Shown one piece after another: positions 53,827 through 62,081 of a stretch of DNA of 64,000 bases (positions are counted from its first letter, which is position 1; every line of letters begins with the position of its first letter). This DNA comes from RGIG3102 sp964369975. GTDB taxonomy: Bacteria > Bacillota > Clostridia > Oscillospirales > Ruminococcaceae. A program made the translations under genes and the position numbers. The notes beneath the pieces were generated by a model, which worked only from the letters and a program-made list of their open reading frames with translations, was not told the origin of the DNA and ran no database searches. The stretch is taken from contig CAYJFZ010000003.1 in the NCBI GenBank assembly GCA_964369975.1, forward strand, positions 1 through 64,000, written 5' to 3'.

Positions 53827-54537
53827 TTATACATTAAATATTTTAACCAATACTTCATTTAACTCACCCAGCTTATTGTTTATTTCAGTAAGCTGGGTAT
53901 TTATTTTTTCTAAATCTTTGCTTTTGATATTAAAATCATCATCTTTTAGCCAAGTGTTATTATATGTATACTCTTCTTCTATTTCATTTTCATCAAAATC
54001 TATTTTAAAGCCTTGAATTAAATCATCTTGTTCAAAAATATCTTCTTCTTCAAAAATATCTTCTTTTAGATATTCTTCATCAAAACTTACAGTTTTATCT
54101 AAGTCTAAATCAAAATCTTTATTTAGAAAATAATCTCTCATTTCGCCCAAAAATTCTTCGCTTTCATCACTAAAAATACTATCATCTTCAAAAACTACAT
54201 TGCTTTCAATATTAAAAGGATGACCTTTTTTACTTACAGCAGATTTAAAATCCCAATTAGTATTTTCTATATTTTGATTTTCATTATACGAATTAATATC
54301 ATCCACCACCTTTATATCGTTTTCTTGATTTTCTATTTTTTCATCAATTAAATTATCATCTATTATCTTATTATCATCGCTGTGTAAAAAATCATTCTTT
54401 TGATATAAGTCTTCATTAATTTCTTCATCTTCATTAATAAATTCTTCCTCATATTCTACTACTTCATATCTTGAAAAATCGGGTACAGAATTTTTTACTC
54501 CATCATCATTCATACTAAAAATAAATCTATCTTTCAT
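53827..54537 (-). CDS. Uncharacterised highly acidic protein
   Basis: 236 residues, of which I count 71 Asp or Glu (about 30 percent). It is likely disordered for residues 25-190. A short coiled coil or helix ends the protein (KDLEKINTQLTEINNKLGEL, about 205-225). No signal or membrane segment and no family recognised. AAAGGAG precedes the ATG. A sigma-E-like element lies upstream and the gene converges with the Cys-rich gene. It might be a sporulation scaffold or a coat-assembly factor, which is a guess from context. Confidence 0.7.
   Translation of the reverse strand: MKDRFIFSMNDDGVKNSVPDFSRYEVVEYEEEFINEDEEINEDLYQKNDFLHSDDNKIIDDNLIDEKIENQENDIKVVDDINSYNENQNIENTNWDFKSAVSKKGHPFNIESNVVFEDDSIFSDESEEFLGEMRDYFLNKDFDLDLDKTVSFDEEYLKEDIFEEEDIFEQDDLIQGFKIDFDENEIEEEYTYNNTWLKDDDFNIKSKDLEKINTQLTEINNKLGELNEVLVKIFNV
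53866..53909 (+). terminator. Terminator of the Cys-rich gene, inside the convergent gene's coding end
   Basis: A perfect ten-base-pair stem ACCCAGCTTA/TAAGCTGGGT, a 13-base loop and a plus-strand tail ATTTATTTTTT. It lies about 43 bases after the plus-strand stop and within the last codons of the acidic-protein gene. Confidence 0.7.
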
Positions 54538-54565
54538 TACTTACTCCTTTATTTTACTTTATATA

Positions 54566-54594
54566 AGTATATGCATATTTTTTATAAAATATTA
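54566..54594 (-). promoter_or_regulatory. Sigma-E-like promoter of the acidic-protein gene
   Basis: TAATATT (54594-54588, a full match to KMATATT), 14 bases, CATATACT (54573-54566, seven of eight to CATACAHT), 28 bases before the ATG. The AT-rich context raises the chance of a random match. Confidence 0.45.
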
Positions 54595-54608
54595 TTAGAT
54601 TTATTCTC

Positions 54609-54637
54609 TTGACAATGATTAATACATTTGTTAAAAT
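54609..54637 (+). promoter_or_regulatory. Sigma-A promoter of tRNA-Ala
   Basis: TTGACA (54609-54614), 17 bases, TAAAAT (54632-54637), about 15 bases before the tRNA. Confidence 0.85.
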
Positions 54638-54652
54638 TGATTTATACAATTT

Positions 54653-54728
<76 letters not shown>

Positions 54729-54734
54729 AAAATA

Positions 54735-54763
54735 AAAAAAGCCAGTATTTAACTGGCTTTTTT
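54735..54763 (+). terminator. Terminator of tRNA-Ala
   Basis: Stem GCCAGT/ACTGGC with a five-base loop, an A-tract before and a T-tract after, starting 13 bases after the tRNA. Confidence 0.88.
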
Positions 54764-54880
54764 ATTTGCGTAATATTAAATCCCTTAATATATAGATTAT
54801 TTAGGTATTTTTTCTTTGTTTGACTCTGATATTTCTTTTAATTCATCTTTTATTAACTCGAATATGCTATTAGTATAAAT

Positions 54881-54911
54881 AAAAACAGTGTGAATAGTCC
54901 ACACTGTTTTT
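54881..54911 (-). terminator. Terminator of the YdjIGH-like operon
   Basis: Stem ACAGTGTG/CACACTGT extended by A5/T5, with a seven-base loop, just after the stop of the TPM-domain gene. Between it and the tRNA terminator (54764-54880) I see only an open tail of 20-odd codons without a start. Confidence 0.85.
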
Positions 54912-54919
54912 GTTTTTTA

Positions 54920-56167
54920 TTAAAATCTGCCACCCCTGCCGCCTCTTGAAGAGCCAGAAGATGAAAAACCTCTACTTCCTCCACCGGAAGATGAGCTTGA
55001 AGACTGCACTTTTTTAGTTCTTACTGTATTTTCATATAAGAATCTATCTTTTCTATGATTTATTTTAAAACTGCCAGGAGTTACATAATGCTGTGCATGC
55101 TCTTTTGCAACTGCTGTATTCATTTGGTTTATAAGAGTCTTTCTATAAGCAAACATTCCTATAAGGCCAAACAGTGCTGCCATTCCTAATACCACCATTA
55201 ACTCTGTTGAAGAAACATAAAATGGAACTTCATAAGCTTCGCCTGAGTTATAAGCTATTATAGCATTTTCTGTAATATTGATATACTGCATGAAAAATTC
55301 GTAATATTCACCAGCTGCAAGATGCTCTGCTGCTATTGAATCAACATTATCAAGTGCATAAGATGAAAAATATCCTATTCCACCATTTCTTGTTGAAGTA
55401 TCATAACCTCTTGAATAGCCATAGTTCCACTCATCCATACTTATGATACAAACAGCGCCATCTCTATCTTCATTTATTAATGGAAAGTCATTATTGAATT
55501 GAGCTAAAGTTTCTAATAAATCATCGGATGCGCCTACATCTGTAAAAATAGCAAAGGTTAAATCAAAATTATAAGTATCTTTTATATACTTAATCCCTGC
55601 TTCAATTTCTTTTTCTTCTTCATCTGTTAAGTAATTACCATAGTCAAGTAAAACTCTAAAGCTATCAGTATCAAGACTTTGAGTTAAGTCCATCATTATT
55701 GAATGAATAATGCCTACATAATCATTAGAATTGTTGTATTTTATAATTGTTTCATTATAATTTGTCTGAAAATCTTCAGTTATTATATCAAGAGCATCAC
55801 CAGAATATGTAGCATAATGATTTAAGCCGTTTTCAGTAAAATCAAGAAAGAAAAACAAAGTATCTTGTGCCAGAAAATCATCTAACACACCATTATCTAT
55901 ATAGACATCAATATACTCTTCCATTGATAACTCAGCATGAATACCTGTTGTATCTTTTAATAAGAACACCATATTTATACCGAGCTCTTGTCTTATTATT
56001 TTTATCTCATTATTTAGCATATCAATTTCAATATCGCTCATTGAAAGAGTATCATCACCTATAAAGGTAAAGTTTTTAAAATCATCCCAAGAGGTAGTAG
56101 CAAAAATTGATACACTTAAAGCTAAGAAGGTTAAAATAACAAAAGTAAATTTAATTAATTTCTTCAT
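54920..56167 (-). CDS. TPM-domain membrane protein (YdjH/YgcG-like)
   Basis: 415 residues. A signal peptide (1-23, ending in IFA) precedes an extracellular TPM domain (about 35-160, with the FIGDDTLSM and ELGINMVFLL features) and a second, related stretch (about 185-275). A membrane helix lies near 327-345, and the cytoplasmic tail is basic, then rich in Ser, Gly and Arg (about 385-415). TPM domains are found in photosystem repair and membrane-stress proteins. It is third in an operon with an SPFH and a zinc-ribbon protein, the arrangement of Bacillus ydjGHI. Confidence 0.83.
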   Translation of the reverse strand: MKKLIKFTFVILTFLALSVSIFATTSWDDFKNFTFIGDDTLSMSDIEIDMLNNEIKIIRQELGINMVFLLKDTTGIHAELSMEEYIDVYIDNGVLDDFLAQDTLFFFLDFTENGLNHYATYSGDALDIITEDFQTNYNETIIKYNNSNDYVGIIHSIMMDLTQSLDTDSFRVLLDYGNYLTDEEEKEIEAGIKYIKDTYNFDLTFAIFTDVGASDDLLETLAQFNNDFPLINEDRDGAVCIISMDEWNYGYSRGYDTSTRNGGIGYFSSYALDNVDSIAAEHLAAGEYYEFFMQYINITENAIIAYNSGEAYEVPFYVSSTELMVVLGMAALFGLIGMFAYRKTLINQMNTAVAKEHAQHYVTPGSFKINHRKDRFLYENTVRTKKVQSSSSSSGGGSRGFSSSGSSRGGRGGRF

Positions 56168-56175
56168 TTTTCCTC

Positions 56176-57267
56176 CTAAAATAATATAACAAAGGCTGCA
56201 ATAGCGCCTGTTATTAAAGCAGTAATTGAAAATGAAGATAGGCTGTATAAAAATAATTTTGTCTTATCTATTGGCAATCTACCAGACACTTTCCCTGTTT
56301 GCCCATTGATGGCAAATTCAAAAATTTCGCCCTTATATTTTGTATTTAACATCCATACTGGAAGTAGAGCATATTTAATATCTTCTCCAACCATCTGCAC
56401 ATTTTTTCTTTCGCAATTAACTGATGAATACCCATTTACAGTAGATTTTAAGGCTTCTACTACTGACATCATTACCCTATCATTAATTATAGGTGTGCTT
56501 TCATCTACTCCTACATCAAATTTATCAGCAAAATATCCAGCCATATAATTTGGCGAAAACTCTCTTGCTGCACCATAATCGTAAGGCTCTAAACCGCCCA
56601 TATAATTATCATCCATCTTACTTGAAGCATCTGTTGGAATTTTTACAAAGTCCATTTCCCCTTCTCTTTCGATTTCATATGTTTTAGTTTGAGTATATTT
56701 GTATCTTGAATCACTCCAGCTTCTTACTTTTGTAGCTTTAAAGCGAGCCCTGCCATCACCTGTGCAAGAAAATAGCCAAAAAGGAACATACATCCCTGTA
56801 ATTTTTGATACATGGTTTTGATTTTTAAATTCATTAGGTAATAACTTTTTATTAGCATAAAAACCATATAGTATTTTTTCTGCTTCTTCTTTTGTTATTT
56901 TAAAAGGAACAACCATATCAGGCTTTAGTAAGCCACTTACATTTTCAGCTAAGACAACAGGATTTTTACAATAAACGCATTCTGTTGCAACAGTATTGCC
57001 ATCTGAAAGTATTTGAGCGCCACAAGAAGTACAGCTATAAGCTACTTGATTTTCTAATACTTCTTTATTTTGCATTAAGCCTTCAATTCTCCAGTTAATA
57101 TCTTCTTCTGTATCTTTAAAGTCTAATTCTTTTATATCAATATCGCCTGAGGAAAGCTCAGAAAATTCACTATCGCAAGAATTACAGATAAGCATCTGTT
57201 TTTCAGGAGAGAATTCTAAAGGTGCACCGCAGGACGGACACTGATATTTAATTACTGTATCACTCAT
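56176..57267 (-). CDS. Multi-zinc-ribbon membrane protein (YdjG-like)
   Basis: 363 residues. The N-terminal zinc ribbon is CPSC...CNSC (Cys10, 13, 28, 31). A second is CTSC...CVYC (Cys79, 82, 97, 100). A soluble beta-rich domain follows (about 115-325), then one or two C-terminal membrane helices (about 335-362). The topology and neighbours match Bacillus YdjG, which joins YdjH and YdjI at the membrane. It follows the SPFH gene by 34 bases. Precise function is not known. Confidence 0.82.
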   Translation of the reverse strand: MSDTVIKYQCPSCGAPLEFSPEKQMLICNSCDSEFSELSSGDIDIKELDFKDTEEDINWRIEGLMQNKEVLENQVAYSCTSCGAQILSDGNTVATECVYCKNPVVLAENVSGLLKPDMVVPFKITKEEAEKILYGFYANKKLLPNEFKNQNHVSKITGMYVPFWLFSCTGDGRARFKATKVRSWSDSRYKYTQTKTYEIEREGEMDFVKIPTDASSKMDDNYMGGLEPYDYGAAREFSPNYMAGYFADKFDVGVDESTPIINDRVMMSVVEALKSTVNGYSSVNCERKNVQMVGEDIKYALLPVWMLNTKYKGEIFEFAINGQTGKVSGRLPIDKTKLFLYSLSSFSITALITGAIAAFVILF

Positions 57268-57301
57268 ATTTTTCCTTTCTAAGTTTAAAGTATATTATAT
57301 T

Positions 57302-58498
57302 TTACGCCTTAGGTTTTCCGCATTCAGTACAGAATTTTCCTGTATTTGTAGCACCACACACACATACCCAGCCTTGGTTTACCTGTGGCTTTGCACTACC
57401 GCATTGGGCACAAAAATTACCAGTATTTTGATTGAATGAGCATTTTGGACAAGTCCAAGTGTTTTGAGCAGTTTGGGTATTATTTGCAGTTTGATTTTGC
57501 ATACCATAGAGGTTTTGCGCATTAGCCCCGCCTGTATTTTGAGCCATGTTCATACCCATAAAGCCAGTGAATGCCCCACCCTCATTTTTTGCAGCATTTT
57601 GCATAGCTTCTGCCTGTGCGCCTACTAAATGAGCTGCAGCCATATTAGGATTTCTAAATGTTGCATTTCTTTGTAGTTCTTTTATCATATCCTCATCTTC
57701 TTTTGAAGCTGTAACAGAAGAAACTGCAAAAGATGAGATTTTTATACCACGAATTTCGCCCCATTTTTTAGATAATACTTCATCTAATACATTCGCTAAT
57801 TCCATAGTATGCATAGGTAATTCGCTATATCTAATACCCATACTTGAAATTTTAGCAAAAGCAGGTTGTAGGGCTGTTAATAATTCGCTTTTTAGTTGTG
57901 AGTCTATTTCTTCTTTTGAGTATTCAAAAGAAACATTGCCACAAACATTTGTATAAAATAACATAGGATCAATAATTTTATATGAATATTCACCGTGACA
58001 ACGAATAGCTACATCAACATCTAAGCCTATGTTAGTATCTACTACTCTAAAAGGTACAGGACTTGCTGTTCCATATTTATTTGATAATATTTCTTTAGTA
58101 TTAAAATAATATATTCTTTGGTCAGTAGCCGGTTGGCCGCCAAAAGTAAATCTTTTGCCGATATTTACAAAAGTGTCTCTTACCGCATCACCTAAGTCGC
58201 CTACAAAAATCGATGGCTCTAATTTTGAATCATAGCTATATTCGCCTGGCTCTGCACAAATTTCACTTACCTTGCCATTTTCAACTATAATCATACATTG
58301 TCCATCAGCTACAGCTATGACTGAGCCTTCTGAAATTATATTTTCCTCACCCTTACTATTTGAAGATCTACCACTTGTTCTTTTTTGTCCTTTTACAACT
58401 AAAATATCATTTTCAATAGCATCACAGTAAAAATATTCTTTCCACTGATCAGCGAAAACTCCACCTGTTGCTCCAACTATTGCTTTAATTAAACCCAT
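57302..58498 (-). CDS. SPFH-domain protein with two C-terminal zinc ribbons (YdjI-like)
   Basis: 398 residues. An N-terminal region (1-60), an SPFH-type domain (about 60-270) of the virion-core-protein-like group (YFNTKEILSNKYGTASPVPFRV, RCHGEYSYKI) and a Gln/Asn/Ala-rich linker (about 285-345) come first. Two zinc ribbons follow: Cys350, 353, 363, 366 and Cys379, 381, 390, 393. Bacillus YdjI recruits a PspA protein to the membrane through partner proteins; no PspA gene is near here. It is the first gene of its operon. Confidence 0.85.
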   Translation of the reverse strand: MGLIKAIVGATGGVFADQWKEYFYCDAIENDILVVKGQKRTSGRSSNSKGEENIISEGSVIAVADGQCMIIVENGKVSEICAEPGEYSYDSKLEPSIFVGDLGDAVRDTFVNIGKRFTFGGQPATDQRIYYFNTKEILSNKYGTASPVPFRVVDTNIGLDVDVAIRCHGEYSYKIIDPMLFYTNVCGNVSFEYSKEEIDSQLKSELLTALQPAFAKISSMGIRYSELPMHTMELANVLDEVLSKKWGEIRGIKISSFAVSSVTASKEDEDMIKELQRNATFRNPNMAAAHLVGAQAEAMQNAAKNEGGAFTGFMGMNMAQNTGGANAQNLYGMQNQTANNTQTAQNTWTCPKCSFNQNTGNFCAQCGSAKPQVNQGWVCVCGATNTGKFCTECGKPKA

Positions 58499-58535
58499 AA
58501 TACACTAACCTTTCTTTTTAATTATAATTATTTTA

Positions 58536-58544
58536 ATTATATCA
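58536..58544 (-). promoter_or_regulatory. Extended -10 promoter of the YdjIGH-like operon
   Basis: TGATATAAT on the minus strand (58544-58536), 38 bases before the ATG. The -35 region (TAGTAAA) is poor, so an alternative sigma factor or an activator may be involved. Confidence 0.55.
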
Positions 58545-58573
58545 TAGATTTATATATTTTACTATACAAAAAC

Positions 58574-58604
58574 AAAAAAAGAAACGGAAAATTCCGTTTC
58601 TTTA
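58574..58604 (-). terminator. Terminator of dnaX-ebfC-recR
   Basis: Stem AAAGAAACGGAA/TTCCGTTTCTTT followed on the minus strand by TTTTGTTTTTG, three bases after the recR stop. Confidence 0.88.
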
Positions 58605-58607
58605 AAT

Positions 58608-59210
58608 TCATATTTCTGTTCTGCCTTGTAAAGCTCTAAAAAGCGTTACTTCATCTGCAAATTCTAAACTTGCCCCGACAGGTAAACCATAGGCAAGCCT
58701 TGTCACCTTTATCCCTAATGGCTTAATTAATCTTGATAAATACATAGCAGTAGCTTCACCCTCAACAGTAGGACTCATAGCCATAATAAGCTCTTTTACT
58801 TCTTGACTATCTATTCTATTTAAAAGCTCTTTTATTGTCAATTGCTCTGCTCCTATACCCTCTAAAGGAGAAATTAATCCGTGCAGTACATGATATAAGC
58901 CTTTATACTCCCTTGTTTTTTCAAAGGTAGTAATGTCACGAGGATTTTCAACAACACAAATTATATCTTGAGTCCTTGAATTTTGTGAGCAGATAGGACA
59001 AAGTTCTTTATCGGTAAAGTTTTGGCATTTAGGGCATCTGTGTATACTTGTGTGCACAGATAAAATAGCCTCGCTAAACTCTTTAGCTTCATCTTTAGAC
59101 ATAGATAATACTTGATAAGCCATCCTTGTTGCACCTTTTCTGCCTACCCCATTTAATTTAGAAAAATTATCAATCAACTTCTCTAAAGGTTTTGCATTAA
59201 ATTCTGACAT
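58608..59210 (-). CDS. recR: Recombination protein RecR
   Basis: Ring-forming DNA clamp that with RecO and RecF loads RecA at gaps. The 200 residues have a helix-hairpin-helix (LNGVGRKGATRM), a zinc finger (Cys59, 62, 71, 74), a Toprim domain (IICVVENPRDITTFE) and the final RLAYGLPVGASLEFADEVTL. Its ATG lies one base after the ebfC stop. The order dnaX-ebfC-recR is conserved. Confidence 0.97.
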   Translation of the reverse strand: MSEFNAKPLEKLIDNFSKLNGVGRKGATRMAYQVLSMSKDEAKEFSEAILSVHTSIHRCPKCQNFTDKELCPICSQNSRTQDIICVVENPRDITTFEKTREYKGLYHVLHGLISPLEGIGAEQLTIKELLNRIDSQEVKELIMAMSPTVEGEATAMYLSRLIKPLGIKVTRLAYGLPVGASLEFADEVTLFRALQGRTEI

Positions 59211-59211
59211 T

Positions 59212-59559
59212 CTACATCATCCCCGGAACATTTAATCCGTCTGTAATTTTTGCCATTTCTGTTTCGCTTTCAAGCCTTGCTTTAGTTATTGCATCATTAA
59301 CAGCTGCTGCTATTAAATCCTCAAGCATTTCTAAATCATCAACATCCACTGCATCGGGTGAAATTTTAACACTTACAATGTCGTGCTTTCCTGTAGCTGT
59401 AACTTTTACAAGTCCTGAACCGCTTACACCTTCATATTCTGTTTCATCTAATTTTTCTTGCAATACTTTCATGTCATCTTGCATTTTTTGTGCTTGACGC
59501 ATAATTTGATTCATATTTTGTGGGCCGCCGCCCATTCCTTTAGGTAATCTTGCTTTCAT
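59212..59559 (-). CDS. ebfC: YbaB/EbfC nucleoid-associated protein
   Basis: A small dimeric DNA-binding protein of 115 residues. The N-terminal GMGGGPQNMNQIMRQAQKMQ helix and central VSGSGLVKVTATGKHDIVSVKI strands are diagnostic. It lies between dnaX and recR, as usual. AAGGAGAT precedes the ATG. Confidence 0.94.
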   Translation of the reverse strand: MKARLPKGMGGGPQNMNQIMRQAQKMQDDMKVLQEKLDETEYEGVSGSGLVKVTATGKHDIVSVKISPDAVDVDDLEMLEDLIAAAVNDAITKARLESETEMAKITDGLNVPGMM

Positions 59560-59573
59560 TGTGTATCTCCTTA

Positions 59574-61103
59574 TTATTCCTTAATATTTACTTGCACGCC
59601 ATTTTCGTTTAAATTTTGTATTTCTTGTAGCTGTGCTTGTTCTTTTTCATTTTTATCGCCTATATCAAATAAATGTTCTATATTTCTAAAGCCACCAATG
59701 TTATATTTTAATCCAGTGACTGTATTAATAGCTTTTTTTACTACTGCCGCATTGTCTTTATACTCTCTTAAATGGACATACAAGCCCTCGCTACCATCAA
59801 TATAAACTATACCGTTGTAAATCCAAGCCTTAGAATCTGCAATAAATCCATGTAAGGGTACACTAAGTTTTTTTATTTCATTTATAACTTCTTTCCACTT
59901 AGTGAATTCTTCTGGCGGACTTATAACTTCTTCTTTAATTTCTTCTTTTACTTTTGCTATATCTTCTTTAACTTCTTCTATTTTAGTAGTTTTAGTTTTT
60001 GTTGGTATTACAATTTCTTCATCGTTTATTCTGCAAATTTTAAACACTGCTAAATCTAAGGCGATTTTTGCATTTTGCCCTGCTGCTAACTGCTCCAAAG
60101 TCTTCATTAAAATTGCTAATGAATAAGAATAAAAATCTTGAGTTTGTTTTTTTGCCTGCTCTTTTAATTTTTCAAATTTTTCATCTGAAACATTTAACAT
60201 TTCAGCTTTTGTATGCTCGATATTTGCTAAAAGTAAGTTTTTAAAATGTGTAATTAACTCCTCACACAGCCTTTTTAAGTCAATACTATTTTTTTCTAAA
60301 TCTAAAAGTAGTTGTAAACTAAGTGTTGAGTTATATTCCATTAAAGCCTGTGCAAAATTAAATATTTCATCATCTTTTGAAACACCTACTATATTAGACA
60401 CTACTTCGCTTGTTATATTACTCTGAGTAGCTATACAAGTCTCTAAAATTGATAAGGCATCCCTCATTGCACCATCTGCTAAGGAAGCTATTATTTTAGC
60501 TGCACTTAAATCTAAGTTTACATTCTCTTTTGTAGCTATTGTTATTAAGCTTTCACCAATTTCCTCAAGTGATAATTTAGAAAAATCATACCTTTGGCAT
60601 CTTGATAATATTGTAGCTGGCACTTTATGAACTTCAGTTGTTGCTAAAATGAATATAACATGGGCTGGCGGTTCTTCTAAAGTTTTTAGTAAGGCATTAA
60701 AAGCAGGAGTTGAGAGCATATGAACTTCATCTATAATATACACTCGATACTTTGCCATAACAGGCAAATACGCTACTTCTTCAAGCACTTCTCTAACATC
60801 TTCAACAGAGTTATTTGAAGCTGCGTCCATTTCGGTAACATCAAAGATACTCTCATTTTCAATTCCTTTACAAATATCACACTCTAAGCAAGGCTCACCC
60901 GCTTTTGAATCAAGGCAATTTATTGCTTTTGCAAAGATTTTAGCACAAGAAGTTTTACCTGTCCCCCTTGTTCCTGTAAATAAAAAAGCGTGACCTATTT
61001 TATCATTTGCAATTTGATTTTTTAAAGCCTGTGTTATATATCTTTGCCCTATAATATCCATAAAAATCTTAGGTCTATATTTTCTGTATAAAGCTGTATG
61101 CAA
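59574..61103 (-). CDS. dnaX: DNA polymerase III gamma/tau subunit DnaX
   Basis: Clamp-loader ATPase of the replisome. The 509 residues have Walker A GTRGTGKT (44-51), zinc cysteines C63, C72, C75, C78, Walker B (YIIDEVHM), sensor 1 ILATTEVHKVPATILSRCQR and a charged linker before the C-terminal tau-like domain. The start is a TTG (61103), five bases after AAAGGGTG, which gives the conserved HTALYRKYRPK beginning; the in-frame ATG at 61211 lies inside the SRP RNA. I found no A-AAA-AAG slip site. The SRP RNA gene precedes it, as in Bacillus. Confidence 0.95.
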   Translation of the reverse strand: MHTALYRKYRPKIFMDIIGQRYITQALKNQIANDKIGHAFLFTGTRGTGKTSCAKIFAKAINCLDSKAGEPCLECDICKGIENESIFDVTEMDAASNNSVEDVREVLEEVAYLPVMAKYRVYIIDEVHMLSTPAFNALLKTLEEPPAHVIFILATTEVHKVPATILSRCQRYDFSKLSLEEIGESLITIATKENVNLDLSAAKIIASLADGAMRDALSILETCIATQSNITSEVVSNIVGVSKDDEIFNFAQALMEYNSTLSLQLLLDLEKNSIDLKRLCEELITHFKNLLLANIEHTKAEMLNVSDEKFEKLKEQAKKQTQDFYSYSLAILMKTLEQLAAGQNAKIALDLAVFKICRINDEEIVIPTKTKTTKIEEVKEDIAKVKEEIKEEVISPPEEFTKWKEVINEIKKLSVPLHGFIADSKAWIYNGIVYIDGSEGLYVHLREYKDNAAVVKKAINTVTGLKYNIGGFRNIEHLFDIGDKNEKEQAQLQEIQNLNENGVQVNIKE

Positions 61104-61121
61104 ATTCTTCACCCTTTCTTT

Positions 61122-61287
61122 AAAAAAAGACAATACCCCTCGCTGACACATATACAAAGAGAGCTTAAGTATCGCAAAGCCAAATCCGCTTAATGCTGCT
61201 TGGTCTCCCATCTGACATGGTTCACGGCAGGCTCTCGTACGGCTCTCTTTGTATATCTGGCAACGCTGTAAGCACTGTCTTATAAAA
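61122..61287 (-). ncRNA. ffs: Signal recognition particle RNA (4.5S/scRNA type)
   Basis: On the minus strand the domain IV core (61226-61185) reads GAACCATGTCAG, a GAGA tetraloop stem, then AGCAGCATTAAG. It matches the Bacillus SRP RNA, which binds Ffh. The outer helix is long: ATATACAAAGAGAGC pairs with GCTCTCTTTGTATAT. An AGACA...TGTCT closure is followed by a T-run at 61127-61122. About 165 bases is intermediate between short and Alu-bearing SRP RNAs; a full Alu domain is not obvious. The gene sits just before dnaX. Confidence 0.92.
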
Positions 61288-61294
61288 CTATTTT

Positions 61295-61323
61295 ATTATA
61301 ACATACGAATTTATAAATTTCAA
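61295..61323 (-). promoter_or_regulatory. Sigma-A promoter of the SRP RNA (and dnaX)
   Basis: TTGAAA (61323-61318), 17 bases, TATAAT (61300-61295). Near-consensus strength, as expected for an abundant RNA. Confidence 0.86.
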
Positions 61324-61324
61324 C

Positions 61325-61359
61325 TAAAAAATAGTGAGATGATATCACATCATCTCACT
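61325..61359 (-). terminator. Terminator of pduL
   Basis: Ten-base-pair stem AGTGAGATGA/TCATCTCACT with a seven-base loop, followed on the minus strand by ATTTTTTAG. It ends just before the SRP promoter. Confidence 0.88.
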
Positions 61360-61365
61360 TATAAA

Positions 61366-61932
61366 TTATTTAACTATTTCACCTTGTGAAACGCCACCGC
61401 AAGCATTTGATTCATCTGTATCAATGTGCATTGCTGTTGCATATGAAGCGCTTACTCTAATAACAACATCATCAAAAATTAAGCTTCTTTCATCTGAATT
61501 AATTTTCACTTTTACGATTTCTTTATCTGAAACGCCAAAGCTTTGAGCATCTTCAGGAGTAATGTGGATATGTCTTTTTGCTACTATAAGACCTTCTGTT
61601 AATTCCACTTCACCATTAGGTCCTACTAATTTACAGCCTGGTGAGCCTGCTAAGTCGCCTGATTCTCTAATACAGATAGGTGCACCTATGCTACGAGCAT
61701 CAGTAGCTGAAATTTCAACTTGTGAAGCTGGTCTAACTGGACCTAAGATTGATACATTAGCTAATTGCCTTTTTGGGCCTACAAGAGTTACTCTTTCTTC
61801 GCAAGCAAATTGGCCTGGTTGTGATAAATCTTTTTTATGTGTTAGTTGATGTCCTTTACCAAAAAGAATTTCAACATGCTCTTGAGTTAAGTGTATATGT
61901 CTTGCAGATGTTTCTACTAATATTTTTGCCAT
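61366..61932 (-). CDS. pduL: PduL-type phosphotransacylase
   Basis: Moves acyl groups between CoA and phosphate (acetyl- or propanoyl-CoA). The 188 residues form two PduL beta-barrels with the zinc-binding SARHIHLT (about 9-16) and AKRHIHITPEDA (about 117-128), and MHIDTDESNACG near the end. There is no N-terminal encapsulation peptide, and no microcompartment gene is nearby, so a free cytosolic enzyme of acetate or propionate fermentation is likely. No acetate kinase is in the window. Confidence 0.92.
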   Translation of the reverse strand: MAKILVETSARHIHLTQEHVEILFGKGHQLTHKKDLSQPGQFACEERVTLVGPKRQLANVSILGPVRPASQVEISATDARSIGAPICIRESGDLAGSPGCKLVGPNGEVELTEGLIVAKRHIHITPEDAQSFGVSDKEIVKVKINSDERSLIFDDVVIRVSASYATAMHIDTDESNACGGVSQGEIVK

Positions 61933-61974
61933 TATGTATTTCCTCCATTATTAAGTTAATTTTTTTACATTTAT

Positions 61975-62003
61975 ATGATACATTAATTTAAAGAATTTTA
62001 CAA
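61975..62003 (-). promoter_or_regulatory. Sigma-A promoter of pduL
   Basis: TTGTAA (62003-61998), 17 bases, TATCAT (61980-61975). Confidence 0.65.
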
Positions 62004-62081
62004 GCATTTATGTCTAATTATCATCATTTTTTCAAAATATACAAAAAAAGCTCGCTTATTATAATTTTTTTACACAAAGTA

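Noticed and set aside
54797..54904. Minus-strand open tail of about 35 codons ending SESNKEKIPK
   Set aside because: The codons look gene-like, but the only start (GTG) lies in the terminator of the TPM gene and there is no ribosome site. At best it is a gene remnant.
59902..60126. Plus-strand open frame within dnaX and many similar frames opposite long genes
   Set aside because: They are antisense shadows rich in Leu/Ser/Ile, without ribosome sites or promoters.
61104..61211. Extension of dnaX to an ATG at 61211
   Set aside because: It would translate the SRP RNA; the TTG at 61103 has a ribosome site and gives the conserved N-terminus.
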